Part shown: one piece after another, positions 7,200-18,569 of the stretch
Numbering within the stretch: position 1 is the stretch's first letter
How the letters are laid out: each line of letters opens with the position of its first letter
NCBI RefSeq assembly: GCF_001956855.1
Contig: NZ_MTHD01000002.1
Location: forward strand, 248,001-312,000
DNA: 64,000 bases
Direction: 5' to 3'
From: Azonexus hydrophilus
Lineage (GTDB): Bacteria; Pseudomonadota; Gammaproteobacteria; Burkholderiales; Rhodocyclaceae
Program-made: the position numbers and the translations under genes
The notes under the pieces: model-generated
The model's database searches: none
Seen by the model: the letters and a program-made list of their open reading frames with translations, nothing else
What the model was told of the DNA's origin: nothing

Positions 7200-8576
7200 C
7201 TAGCCGCTGACGGGCCGCATGCTGCCGATGTGCTTGCACAATATCTTGTAGGTGTCGCGGTCGAAGGGCGGGCGCTGCGTGTCGAGCAGGGCGTGCAGTT
7301 CGTCGTCGCTGCGGGCCGTGCCGAGGTAGCGCCAGGCGTCGATCAAGTGGGCTTCGTCGCCTTCGCGGATGACGGCCGGGCCGGGGAAGGGCCAGCTGGC
7401 GAGTTTCAGCGTCACCATCGCACCGAGCAGCCGCATGCTGTGTTTGGCCAGCGGCTCCTTGCCGACACAGCCGCCCTTGCAGCGCCGCGTCTGGTGGCCG
7501 AAACAGGGCTTGTCGCCGACCTGGCGGTCGAGCCCGCTGAGGATGTCGCATAGCTGGTGCGCTTCGACCAGCTTGCGCAAAGTCTGGGTCGCTTCGCGGG
7601 CGTTCTTGAACAGCCCGTAGCAGGCGCTGTCGATGCCGAAACCGATCTCGCCGGCCAGGCTGAGTCCCGGGCGCAGCCAGCCGTCGCCGGCGTCGACCAG
7701 CGTCCACGTGCATACCTCGTCGTTGCGCCGCAACTGGCGGTTCTGCGTCGGCTGCATGGTCTTGACCAGCGCCGCTTCGCGCAGCAGCGCGCCGATCTCG
7801 CCGGCGGTCTCGATCCAGTCGATGCGCCGGGTCTGTTGCGCCAGCGTCATCTCGCGCGCCGAACGATGGTCGGCGGAAAAATGCGACAGGACCCGGCTGC
7901 GGATGTTCTTGCCCTTGCCGATGTACAGCGGCAGGTCGCCGTGCTCGCTGGCTTCGCCGTAGAAGAGATAAACGCCGGGTGTTTCCGGCAACTCGTCGAT
8001 GATCGATGCGTCGAGGTGCGGCGGCAGGCTGGGGTGGGTGTTGAGCGTCTTCAGCGCGGCGTCGATGTCGGCGCTGCTGCGGTCGACGTGGATTTTTTGC
8101 CAGAATTGGTGGATCAGTTGCGCATCGGCCAGCGCCCGGTGGCGGCCATTGGCGATCAGGCTGTGGCGCTCGATCAGGCTGTCCAGGCTGTGGCGCTTGA
8201 ACTCCGGGTAGAGCGTGCGCGACAGCTTGACGGTGCACAGCACCGGGGCGCGGAAATCGACGCCGGTGCGCTTGAATTCGTTCTTCAGGAAACCGTAGTC
8301 GAAACGCGCGTTGTGGGCGATGAACAGCCGCCCGCGCAAGCGGCGCAGGACTTCTTCGGCGACTTCGGCAAACGGCGGTGCATCGGCGACCATGGCATTG
8401 CTGATGCCGGTCAGGTTTTCGATGAAGGGCGAGATGCGCGTGCCCGGATTGACCAGTTGCTGCCACTCGCGCACGGTGCCGTCGGCATCGACTTCGACGA
8501 TGCCGATTTCGGTGATGCGGTCGCTGGTGGCGGTGGCGCCGGTGGTTTCGAGGTCGACAAAGGCGAGGGCAGTCAT
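7200..8576 (-). CDS. DEDDh exonuclease fused to UvrC-like GIY-YIG nuclease
   Basis: Two-nuclease protein of about 458 aa. The N-terminal domain is a DnaQ/epsilon-type 3'-5' exonuclease with all DEDDh positions visible: VDLETTG, NARFDYGFL, and HRALADAQ. The C-terminal half has a GIY-YIG domain (PGVYLFYG then PLYIGKGKNIRSRV) like the N-terminal nuclease of UvrC or Cho. A Cys-rich segment follows (PCFGHQTRRCKGGCVG), recalling the Cys-cluster often seen after the GIY-YIG domain in such proteins. Expected to act in DNA repair, possibly incising and trimming near lesions. ATG 8576 starts just before the exonuclease core; ATG 8585 is an alternative. A perfect palindrome TGCGGTCGACCGCA (8600-8613) lies just upstream. 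Confidence 0.88.
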   Translation of the reverse strand: MTALAFVDLETTGATATSDRITEIGIVEVDADGTVREWQQLVNPGTRISPFIENLTGISNAMVADAPPFAEVAEEVLRRLRGRLFIAHNARFDYGFLKNEFKRTGVDFRAPVLCTVKLSRTLYPEFKRHSLDSLIERHSLIANGRHRALADAQLIHQFWQKIHVDRSSADIDAALKTLNTHPSLPPHLDASIIDELPETPGVYLFYGEASEHGDLPLYIGKGKNIRSRVLSHFSADHRSAREMTLAQQTRRIDWIETAGEIGALLREAALVKTMQPTQNRQLRRNDEVCTWTLVDAGDGWLRPGLSLAGEIGFGIDSACYGLFKNAREATQTLRKLVEAHQLCDILSGLDRQVGDKPCFGHQTRRCKGGCVGKEPLAKHSMRLLGAMVTLKLASWPFPGPAVIREGDEAHLIDAWRYLGTARSDDELHALLDTQRPPFDRDTYKILCKHIGSMRPVSG

Positions 8577-8599
8577 GCACGGCATTTTCTCATGACTGC

Positions 8600-8613
8600 T
8601 GCGGTCGACCGCA
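8600..8613. repeat. GTCGAC palindromic repeat, intergenic copy
   Basis: Perfect 14-base palindrome TGCGGTCGACCGCA between the BtuB-like gene and the exonuclease gene. It is the minimal core of a dispersed element also seen at 18661, 25661, 28074, 37211, 44525, 56813 and 63747. Confidence 0.6.
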
Positions 8614-8664
8614 AGAAAGTAGCCGAAATCGCCGCCCTCGCCGGGGCGGCTTTCCCGGCACCGG

Positions 8665-10635
8665 TCAGAACCGGTATTCGGCGCTGACGTAGGCGTTGCG
8701 GCGATCCTCGGGATAGGCGTTGAACGACGTGTAGGTGCCGTTGACGATGCCGTAGGAGTAGAACTTCCGGTCGAACAGGTTGTTCACGCCGAGCGCCAGA
8801 CGCCAGTCGCCGAGGTCGTGCGCGATCTTGATGTCGGCGACGGTGTAGGCCGGCATCTGGCGGAAGCGGTTGGCCTGATCGTTGTCGTAGCGCTGACGGC
8901 CGGTGTAACTGAGGTTCAGGCCGATCCGGGTGGCGGCGAAGACCTGCCAGCCGAGAGTCAGCGAGACGCGATCCTTCGGTACCAGCGGCACGTCGTTGCC
9001 GCTGACATCGACGCCGCCATAGATACCCTGGCGGAAACGCGCCTGGGTGCGCGTGTAGCGGGCGGCGATGTCGAGCGAGTCGCCGATCAGCAGCCGGCCT
9101 TCCAGTTCGAGGCCGCGATGGCGCGTCGGCGACAGGTTGATGTTCGAGAAGCTGAGGTGGTTGTAGTGGATCTCGTCGTCGATGTCCATCTCGAACAGGC
9201 TGACCCCCAGGCTGGCCTTGCCGCCCTGCCAGCGGGCGCCGATTTCGCGGTCGTGCGAGCGCTGCGGCTTGAGCAGTGTCGGGCAGGGCGCGCTCCAGCA
9301 GCGGTTCTCGTCGATATTGGCGACGCGGAAACTGCGGCCGAGCCGGCCATACGCCGAGAAGCCGGCGCCGAGTTCCTGCTGCAACGCCAGCTCGTAGGCC
9401 GACAGGGCGTGTTTCTCGGCAGCGTCGCGTGGCACCAGCCGTTCGTGCTGGGTCTGGCGGACGTTTTCCTTGCGGCCACCGATGCTGATGCGGGTGCCGG
9501 TGGCGGTGAGGTGCACGTCGTTGCGCAGGTAGAAGGCGCGGTTCTTCTGCTTGCCCGATTCGTCCAGCGCGCTCATGAAACCGGTTGCCGCCGTGTCGTT
9601 GTCGTACGACCAGTGGCTCCAGTCGGCACCGACGGTCAGGCTGTTGACAACCTGATCGAAGCCGGTCTGCCAGAGCAGGCGCGGCGACACCGTGGTGACG
9701 CCGACATCGGTCCTGGCCAGCGTGCTGCCCCAGGCTGAATTGTTGTACATGTCGGCGCGCTTGTCGCGGCGGCCGATATCCAGCGCCAGCGTCAGCTCGC
9801 CGAGGCGTTTTTCGCCCCGCAGGGAAAAGCGCTGACTCTTGCTGTTCAGGTAATCGTCGGGTGTCGTTGCGCCGCGGCGGTCGCTATGCAGCAGCGCTTC
9901 GGTGCGGGCGCCCGGCAGGCGCGATTTCTGGTCGTCGACATTGAAACCGAGGGCGACGAAGCCGTTGCGGTTGCCGAAACGCAGTTCGCCGCTGGCGGTA
10001 TCGAGTTCCGAACGGTTGTTGTCGCGATAGTTGTCGGTGCGGAAACGCTGCGTGTTCAGGCGCAGGCCCCACATTTCACCGCCGGCGCGGAAGCCGCCGC
10101 GGATGTCGCGCAGATCGTGGCTGCCGACGCGCGTCGACACATTGCCGGAAAGCGGTGCATTGATCGCCGTCCGGGTGATGATGTTGATCGTGCCACCGCT
10201 GGCGCCGCTGCCGTAGAGCACGGCGCCGGCGCCGCGGAGAATTTCGATGCGCTCGATGCTGTCGAGCGGAATGGCCGAGAGCCGGGCGGTCGCCAGTTCG
10301 TTTTCGGAAATGCGCTGGCCGTCGACCAGGACCAGCGTGTTCTGCTCGCCGGTCATGCCGAAACCGCGCAGGTCGAGCGGCGAGTCCGGCGTGCCGACGA
10401 AGTTGATGCGGCTGTGGACGCCACCGAGCTTGTTGAGGACCTCGGAAACGTTGGTCGCCGAACTGTTGCGGATTTCGTCGGCGGTGATGATCTGCGCGGC
10501 GATTGGGTTTTCCTGTTGCGCCGATTCGAAACGGCTGGCCGTGACGACAATGGTGTCGAGTCTGGCTTCGGCATGCAGGCTGCCGGCGAATAGCGGCAGC
10601 AGCAAGGCAGCCACGGGTTTGAGGCGGATTTGCAT
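8665..10635 (-). CDS. btuB: TonB-dependent outer-membrane corrinoid receptor (BtuB-like)
   Basis: Outer-membrane receptor for active uptake of cobalamin or related corrinoids. A signal peptide (KPVAALLLPLFAGSLHA) is followed by a TonB-box-like TIVVTASR, a plug domain (residues about 35-145; LRGFGMTGEQNTLVLVDGQR, ILRGAGAVLYG), and a 22-strand-type barrel ending in the aromatic C-terminus EYRF. The 656-aa length fits BtuB-like receptors. ATG 10635 is chosen because AAGGGG lies eight bases upstream and the signal peptide begins there. The assignment to corrinoids rests mainly on the cobalamin riboswitch in its leader; similar barrels also transport siderophores. Confidence 0.88.
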   Translation of the reverse strand: MQIRLKPVAALLLPLFAGSLHAEARLDTIVVTASRFESAQQENPIAAQIITADEIRNSSATNVSEVLNKLGGVHSRINFVGTPDSPLDLRGFGMTGEQNTLVLVDGQRISENELATARLSAIPLDSIERIEILRGAGAVLYGSGASGGTINIITRTAINAPLSGNVSTRVGSHDLRDIRGGFRAGGEMWGLRLNTQRFRTDNYRDNNRSELDTASGELRFGNRNGFVALGFNVDDQKSRLPGARTEALLHSDRRGATTPDDYLNSKSQRFSLRGEKRLGELTLALDIGRRDKRADMYNNSAWGSTLARTDVGVTTVSPRLLWQTGFDQVVNSLTVGADWSHWSYDNDTAATGFMSALDESGKQKNRAFYLRNDVHLTATGTRISIGGRKENVRQTQHERLVPRDAAEKHALSAYELALQQELGAGFSAYGRLGRSFRVANIDENRCWSAPCPTLLKPQRSHDREIGARWQGGKASLGVSLFEMDIDDEIHYNHLSFSNINLSPTRHRGLELEGRLLIGDSLDIAARYTRTQARFRQGIYGGVDVSGNDVPLVPKDRVSLTLGWQVFAATRIGLNLSYTGRQRYDNDQANRFRQMPAYTVADIKIAHDLGDWRLALGVNNLFDRKFYSYGIVNGTYTSFNAYPEDRRNAYVSAEYRF

Positions 10636-10744
10636 TGATTTTCCCCTTGCCGGCAGCGTCCCCGCATGCCGGTGTGCGATGAAAAAAGTGCAGGGGGAAT
10701 GGACAGGCTGCAACAGCCGGCGCCACCACCCCGTGGCACTTTCG

Positions 10745-10925
10745 TGTGATGTCGCAGGCCGGTATCCGGGCTCGCAAGTCTTGACGCGTCGCCTTCCCGG
10801 GATGAACCCAGTGGCCTAGTGACGCGCCCGCACTTGCTTACCGTTGCGGGGGCAGCAGCGGAATGGTCCCTGTGGGGGATGCACCGCTTTCCCGTTTAAC
10901 CGCCGTGGAAAAACCCATCGGCGGC
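10745..10925 (-). ncRNA. Cobalamin riboswitch upstream of btuB-like gene
   Basis: Read on the minus strand, the leader contains the conserved B12 box core GCTGCCCCCGCAACGGTAAG (near 10838-10857), then GCCACTGGGTTCATCCCGGGAAGG and a closing AGCCCGGATACCGGCCTGC near 10754-10772, the standard order of cobalamin riboswitch elements. A TATAAT -10 hexamer on the minus strand lies at 10942-10947, at the stop codon of the upstream LysR gene, giving a short leader that starts at the riboswitch. Cobalamin binding should switch off the receptor gene. The interval 10636-10942 holds no other gene. Confidence 0.92.
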
Positions 10926-10942
10926 ACCTGTAACGCGGCGGA

Positions 10943-11866
10943 TTATAGCGGAAGGCTTACGGTTGCTGTATCCGGGGCAGTGTTTTCGCGAAATTGTTCA
11001 AGCAGCCAGATTTTGAAATTTTCAGCGCCGGGACGTAGCTGCGAACGTTTTGGATGGACGAGGTAATAACCGGTGTTGAGTGGCAGGCGCAGGGGGAAGG
11101 GTTCGATCAGTCTGTTGCCGGCGATTTCCTCGGTGGTGAGGAGGCGACTGCTCAGTACCAGTCCCTGATTGTGACAGGCGGCATCGATGGCCAGCAGCGC
11201 CTGGTCGAAGTGAATGGCTGGAATCAGCCTGCTCTGTTCGGGGGCAAGGTTGGCGAAGTTGCTCAGCCAGTTTGTCCAGTGCGGGTGAAGGGTCGTATTG
11301 AGCAATGTGCCGTGGCAGATGTCTTCCGGTCGTTCCAGGCACAGGCGCTGCGCGTAGCCGGGGCTGCAATAGACGCGGGCGTCGTCCGGAAAAAGCAGGG
11401 TGGTATCAAGCTCCGGGGCCCTGCCGTCAAAATGGCGGATGGCCAGGTCTACCTGTTCATGTTCGAAGTCGACCAGCGCCGTCGACGAGTTGAGATGCAG
11501 TTCGGTATCCGGGTGGCGCGTGAGGAAATCCGCCATGTGCCGGGTGAACCATTTGGCGGCAAAGGTTGGTGGCATCGACAGCCAGACACCGACACGCCGG
11601 CTGTGACGCAAGCTGTTGCTGGCATCGCGGATCTGGGTCAAGGCTGGCTGAATGCGCTTCCAGTAAGTCAAGGCCTCGGGTGTCGGCTGTACCTGACGGA
11701 TGCGTCGGATGAACAGCGCAACGCCAAGCCATGCTTCCAGATTGCGAATCTGCTGGCCGATCGCGCCGGGGGTCACGTACAGGGCCTTGGCCGCCAGGGC
11801 GAAGCTGTTCGTGCGCATGGCCGCATCGAAAGCGATCAGTGAATTGAGTGGTGGGTGCTGGTTCAT
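10943..11866 (-). CDS. LysR-family transcriptional regulator (GcvA-like)
   Basis: A 307-aa LysR regulator. An N-terminal winged HTH (PPLNSLIAFDAAMRTNSFAL, then TPGAIGQQIRNLE) is followed by a periplasmic-binding-protein-like effector domain (about 90-300). The HTH wording resembles the GcvA subgroup. It is divergent from an MFS transporter gene with a 90-base spacer (11867-11956), which is the classic arrangement for a LysR protein controlling the neighbouring transporter. An imperfect dyad ATTT-N8-AAAT at 11881-11896 and an ACGCC/GGCGT dyad near 11928-11942 are possible operators. The effector is unknown. Confidence 0.9.
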   Translation of the reverse strand: MNQHPPLNSLIAFDAAMRTNSFALAAKALYVTPGAIGQQIRNLEAWLGVALFIRRIRQVQPTPEALTYWKRIQPALTQIRDASNSLRHSRRVGVWLSMPPTFAAKWFTRHMADFLTRHPDTELHLNSSTALVDFEHEQVDLAIRHFDGRAPELDTTLLFPDDARVYCSPGYAQRLCLERPEDICHGTLLNTTLHPHWTNWLSNFANLAPEQSRLIPAIHFDQALLAIDAACHNQGLVLSSRLLTTEEIAGNRLIEPFPLRLPLNTGYYLVHPKRSQLRPGAENFKIWLLEQFRENTAPDTATVSLPL

Positions 11867-11956
11867 GATGAAGAAAATCTATTTCATTGCGTAAATAATA
11901 TCAGTTGTCATGTGGCGCTCACGCCAGAAATAATCCGGCGTAACAAGGAGAATGAG

Positions 11957-13174
11957 ATGTTCAGATCGTTGCAACGCCCCGACGTGCTACTGGTGACGCT
12001 TGCCGCTGCCGGCATCCTGATGGTGACCATGGGGACGCGCCAGTCCTTCGGTTTGCTCATCGCCCCGATGGATGCTTCAACCGGCTTCGGCGTGGCCTCC
12101 ATCAGTTTCGCACTGGCCATCGGACAGTTTGCCTGGGGCGCTGTCCAGCCGGTTGCCGGCGCGGTGGCCGATCGTTACGGTCCGCGTCCGGTGCTGGCGG
12201 CGGGTCTGCTGATCCTGGCCGTGGGCTGTGCGGTGACACCTTTCGTGCAAGGGGCTTTCGGTTTGGCACTGACCTTTGGTTTACTGGCTTCGATGGGGTC
12301 CGGTGCCGGCAGTTTTTCGGTGTTGATTGGTGCGGCGGCCCAGCGTTTGCCGATCGAGTCGCGTGGCACCGCATCGGGCGTGATCAATGCAGGTGGTTCC
12401 TTTGGCCAGTTCATTTTTGCGCCGATCACGCAAAAGCTGATCCAGACTGTCGGCTGGGTAGGCAGTTTGTGGACGATGGCGATCATATCGCTGGCGACGC
12501 TGCCTCTGGTCTTCAAGCTGACCGGCAAGGCTGCTGCGCCGCACCCGCAGGTCGAGGGTGACAATGGTTTGCGTCATGCTGTCGTCACGGCGATGAAGGA
12601 CCGAAGCTATTTGTTGTTGCATGCAGGGTTTTTTACCTGTGGCTTTCATATCGCTTTTCTCGTTACCCACCTGCCCGGCGAGGTCAACCTGTGCGGGCTG
12701 CCGCCATCGGTGGCTAGTTGGTCGCTGGCGATCATCGGTCTGACCAACATTTTCGGCAGCCTCTATGCCGGTGCCTGTATCGCCAAATACCGCAGCAAGT
12801 ACGTTCTGGCGATGATGTACGGCTCGCGCGCAGTGCTGATCGCGCTCTACCTGATGGCACCGCGCACCGACATGACCTTTTACCTGTTCGCCGCTGGCCT
12901 TGGCTTCACATGGCTGGCGACAGTGCCGCCGACGGCTGCCATCGTCAGCAAACTCTTCGGTACCCGCTATCTCGGTACGCTATTCGGCTTGACGCTGCTG
13001 TCGCACCAGATCGGTGGCTTCCTTGGCGCCTGGCTGGGTGGGGTGACGATCTCGCAATTCGGCGATTTTGGCTGGATGTGGTATGCCGACATGCTGCTGG
13101 CGGCTGCCGCTGCGCTGATCAACCTGCCGATCCGCGAGGCACCGGTGGTTCGCCCGGTAGTGCAGGCCGCATGA
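11957..13174 (+). CDS. MFS transporter
   Basis: Inner-membrane major facilitator permease of 405 aa with about 12 hydrophobic segments. The first helix region (LLVTLAAAGILMVTMGTRQS FGLL) and the loop 2-3 motif VADRYGPRPVLAAG are typical MFS features; the overall look is of the monocarboxylate/oxalate-formate type, though the substrate cannot be read from sequence. ATG 11957 has an ideal AAGGAG at 11945-11950; longer in-frame extensions run into the intergenic region. Next gene is a hotdog thioesterase 28 bases downstream, suggesting an operon for uptake and processing of an organic acid or acyl compound. Confidence 0.9.
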   Translation: MFRSLQRPDVLLVTLAAAGILMVTMGTRQSFGLLIAPMDASTGFGVASISFALAIGQFAWGAVQPVAGAVADRYGPRPVLAAGLLILAVGCAVTPFVQGAFGLALTFGLLASMGSGAGSFSVLIGAAAQRLPIESRGTASGVINAGGSFGQFIFAPITQKLIQTVGWVGSLWTMAIISLATLPLVFKLTGKAAAPHPQVEGDNGLRHAVVTAMKDRSYLLLHAGFFTCGFHIAFLVTHLPGEVNLCGLPPSVASWSLAIIGLTNIFGSLYAGACIAKYRSKYVLAMMYGSRAVLIALYLMAPRTDMTFYLFAAGLGFTWLATVPPTAAIVSKLFGTRYLGTLFGLTLLSHQIGGFLGAWLGGVTISQFGDFGWMWYADMLLAAAAALINLPIREAPVVRPVVQAA

Positions 13175-13202
13175 AACACACGACCCAATGGAGACAAAAA
13201 AG

Positions 13203-13631
13203 ATGAGCAAGTTACGTCAGGAAATCAGGATTGATGCCCTCAATGAACGTGGACAGGAATACCTGCCAGGCTATCTGGGCATCGAAGTGACCGAATTGAG
13301 TGAGAACCGCTTGCTAAGCCGGATGCCTGTCCGCAAGCTGCATATCGCACCGAATGATTTTCTGCACGCGGCCAGTATTGTCGCGCTGGCAGATACCAGT
13401 TGCGGCTACGCGACGATCGCCCACCTGCCGGCGGGGGCGCAGTCATTCACGACAATCGAACTGAAGAGCAATCATCTCGGTACCGTCACCGAGGGCGTCG
13501 TCGCCTGCGTTGCCACGGCACAGCACCTTGGGCGTACGACTCAGGTATGGGATGCCGTTGTCACCGACGAGGCCAGCGGGCGCAAGCTGGCGCTGTTTCG
13601 GTGCACGCAGATGATCTTGTGGCCGAAGTGA
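13203..13631 (+). CDS. PaaI-type hotdog thioesterase
   Basis: A 142-aa hotdog-fold protein of the PaaI/YbgC-like acyl-CoA thioesterase class. Visible features are LPGYLGIEVTEL at the start, HAASIVALADTSCGYAT (the helix with the catalytic-region acid), and the beta-strand motif TIELKSNHLG. It would hydrolyse an aromatic or short-chain acyl-CoA in the cytoplasm. It lies downstream of an MFS transporter and is probably co-transcribed with it. ATG 13203 is preceded by GGAG; an ATG at 13188 is an alternative. NrdR boxes of the next operon begin five bases after the stop codon. Confidence 0.88.
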   Translation: MSKLRQEIRIDALNERGQEYLPGYLGIEVTELSENRLLSRMPVRKLHIAPNDFLHAASIVALADTSCGYATIAHLPAGAQSFTTIELKSNHLGTVTEGVVACVATAQHLGRTTQVWDAVVTDEASGRKLALFRCTQMILWPK

Positions 13632-13635
13632 TTTT

Positions 13636-13719
13636 TCACTACATATAGTCGTTGAGCGTAATATTTTTACTGCATGTAGTGATCGCTTGTTGACCGTTGC
13701 TAGCCGGTCCGCATAAACT
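13636..13719 (+). promoter_or_regulatory. Paired NrdR boxes and nrd promoter
   Basis: Two related dyads share ACT-CAT-TAGT: ACTACATATAGT (13638-13649) and ACTGCATGTAGT (13669-13680). Each matches the NrdR box (roughly ACACTATATATAGTGT) at most core positions, and their starts are exactly 31 bases apart, the three-helical-turn spacing typical of NrdR operator pairs. A TTGACC -35 (13690-13695) and TAAACT -10 (13714-13719, 18-base spacer) follow, giving a start near 13726 at the edge of the riboswitch. NrdR is an ATP/dATP-responsive repressor of ribonucleotide reductase genes. Confidence 0.72.
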
Positions 13720-13905
13720 CCGAGCCATTGAAGGTTCCCCGCAAGGGGATTGAAAGGGAATCCGGTGCCAGGTCTTTGACCTGAATTCCGGGGCTGCCCC
13801 CGCAACTGTAATCGGCGAGCGTTTCGCCAACTCATGCCACTGGATGCGTCCGGGAAGGCGGGTGAAACGCGTTGAGCCGAGAGCCAGGAGACCTGCCTCA
13901 ATGTG
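13720..13905 (+). ncRNA. Cobalamin riboswitch controlling nrdA
   Basis: Canonical cobalamin riboswitch: GGTTCCCCGCAAGGGG near 13733, the B12 box GGCTGCCCCCGCAACTGTAA at about 13791-13810, GCCACTGGATGCGTCCGGGAAGG near 13836-13858, and the closing GAGCCAGGAGACCTGCC at about 13880-13896. It is in the sense orientation for nrdA, about 170 bases upstream of the nrdA start. Cobalamin should repress the class Ia reductase, as described for B12-independent enzymes in organisms that also own a B12-dependent isozyme (a class II nrdJ, not in this window). The interval 13632-14075 contains only regulatory sequence. Confidence 0.94.
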
Positions 13906-14075
13906 TCCTTTTCATTGATTTTGGGGCGGGGTGTCCCTGACGAGAGGTTGTTGCGTGGTTTCCTGCTGTTGCCTCGTCGTATCGCGTGTCTGCCGGGTGG
14001 TTTCCGGTGGTGTCGGTACGCGTCTGCCGGCCGCGCAAGTTCCCGGTTCTCCGCCCCCCGATACGGAGAATCGCC

Positions 14076-16859
<2,784 letters not shown>

Positions 16860-16889
16860 GCTTGCGGTTTTTCGCCTGACCGGAATCCG

Positions 16890-18515
16890 ATGATGAAATC
16901 CAGATTGCTTCGTTACCTCGCCCAGGCTGCCTGCCTGTTGCTGGCCCTGCCTGCGCTGGCCGAAAGACCCGCCGTGCCGCTTCTGCCCGAAGCGGTGACG
17001 GCGAGTGCTGAACTCCTCTACGGCGAGCGCGACGGCTTCTGGGAGAAGACGCTGCTGGTCCGCTTCCCGACGCCGCGCCGCGCGCTGTCGACCAGCGATG
17101 GCCTGGTCGACGCCCGCGCCGCGATCAACCACGCCGGGCATCCGCTGCTCTGGGTCAAGCTCGGCGCCGCCGGCAAGGCCTACAGCGAGGGCGTGCGCGA
17201 TGCGCTGGCCGACCGGCTGGGCGTCGCCCACGCGGCGGTGGCGCAGATGGCGACGGCTGCCGACATGGACAACCTGGCCGTTGTCACGCGCAGCCACGGC
17301 CCGCTGATTGTCACCGTGCTGGCCACCGCCGGCGCTCGCAGCAATGCGATCCGCACCGGCGTCGACAGCGGCAGCCATATCGAAGGCCTCGATGAGGACG
17401 GCAAGCCGGCCGGCACCATCAACATCCTGGTGCTGACCAACATCGAACTCAGCGACGCGGCGCTGGCCCGCGCGCTGATCACCGTCACCGAAGGCAAGAC
17501 GGCGGCGCTCGAAGACCTCAAGGTGGAAAGCACCTACACCCCGGGCGTGCAGGCGACCGGCACTGGTACCGACAGCATCATCGTCGTTTCCGGCACGGCG
17601 GCGCCGCGCGCCAGTTACACCGGCGGCCACAGCCGCATCGGCGAGCTGATCGGCAAGGCCGCCCACGCCGCGGTGATCGAAGCGCTGGGCAAGCAGAACG
17701 GCTATTTCCTGCCCGGCGCCAAACGTTTCCCCGATGCCGCCGGCGGCCCGGCCAAGGCCGCCGGCGACCTGCGCATCGCCTTGCTCCACCTCGACCCGGT
17801 GCCCGGCGACATCGCCGGCAACCGCGCCCGCATTGAGGCCGGCATCCGCGCTGCGGCACGCCAGGGCGCCGACTGGGTGGTGACGCCGGAACTGGCCGAA
17901 ACCGGCTACAACTTCGCCAAGCGCGTTGGTACCGACTGGATCGCGCCTTTCCCCGATGCCTGGATGCACACGCTGGCGGCGATTGCCCGCGACAACGGCA
18001 TCGCACTCTTCGTTGGCTTCGCCGAGCGCGAGAAGGGTAGCGGCAGGCTGCACAACAGCGTCGCCGCCATCGATCGCGCCGGCAACATCCTCGGCGCCTA
18101 CCGCAAGCAGCGCCCGGTCGGCCGCGCCGAGGCGTGGTCGGTGGCCGGCGGTGACGGCCGGCCGTTTACCGTCGACGGCATCCAGGTCGGCACGCTGATC
18201 TGCGCCGACGCCTGGCGTCCTGACACCGCCGCCCAGCTCGCCGGACGCGGCGCCCAGATACTGCTGTCGCCAGCCAACTGGCCGCCGGTCGACGGCATGG
18301 GCCCGGGCGACGTCTGGGAACAGCGCAGCCGGGAAACCGGCCTGCCGCTGATCGCCGTCAATCGCGGCGGCAAGGAACCCGAACTCGATTTCTCGACCGG
18401 CGTCAGCGCCGTGTCGGTCGATGGCCAACGGCTGTTCAGCTTCAGCGCGCCGGCCGGTGGCATTTTTTACGTGGACTGGGATCGCCGTCAGCGCTTCCGT
18501 GAAGTCCGTCCCTGA
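16890..18515 (+). CDS. Exported CbiZ adenosylcobinamide amidohydrolase fused to a nitrilase domain
   Basis: A 541-aa two-domain protein encoded between nrdA and nrdB. Residues 1-24 are a Sec signal peptide ending PALA. Residues about 40-270 match CbiZ: ARAAINHAGHPLLW, NAIRTGVD, GTINILVLTNIELS, TEGKTAALEDL, TGTGTDSIIVVSG and GGHSRIGELIGKAAHAAVIEA. CbiZ cleaves the aminopropanol amide of adenosylcobinamide, and in some species of pseudo-B12, giving cobyric acid for rebuilding. Residues about 293-535 form a carbon-nitrogen hydrolase domain with an intact Glu-Lys-Cys triad: E334 (TPELAETGY), K406 (YRKQRP), C438 (LICADAW). Known CbiZ enzymes studied are cytoplasmic; export to the periplasm is unusual. 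The nitrilase half could remove an amide from the corrin ring or another substrate; that is inference. Start ATG 16890 follows CGGAA; spacing is 30 bases from nrdA and 54 bases to nrdB. Confidence 0.86.
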   Translation: MMKSRLLRYLAQAACLLLALPALAERPAVPLLPEAVTASAELLYGERDGFWEKTLLVRFPTPRRALSTSDGLVDARAAINHAGHPLLWVKLGAAGKAYSEGVRDALADRLGVAHAAVAQMATAADMDNLAVVTRSHGPLIVTVLATAGARSNAIRTGVDSGSHIEGLDEDGKPAGTINILVLTNIELSDAALARALITVTEGKTAALEDLKVESTYTPGVQATGTGTDSIIVVSGTAAPRASYTGGHSRIGELIGKAAHAAVIEALGKQNGYFLPGAKRFPDAAGGPAKAAGDLRIALLHLDPVPGDIAGNRARIEAGIRAAARQGADWVVTPELAETGYNFAKRVGTDWIAPFPDAWMHTLAAIARDNGIALFVGFAEREKGSGRLHNSVAAIDRAGNILGAYRKQRPVGRAEAWSVAGGDGRPFTVDGIQVGTLICADAWRPDTAAQLAGRGAQILLSPANWPPVDGMGPGDVWEQRSRETGLPLIAVNRGGKEPELDFSTGVSAVSVDGQRLFSFSAPAGGIFYVDWDRRQRFREVRP

Positions 18516-18569
18516 ACCAGCGGGCCGTCGGCACTACCGGGCGTCCCATTTCTCGTGGAGTAGCACAAC

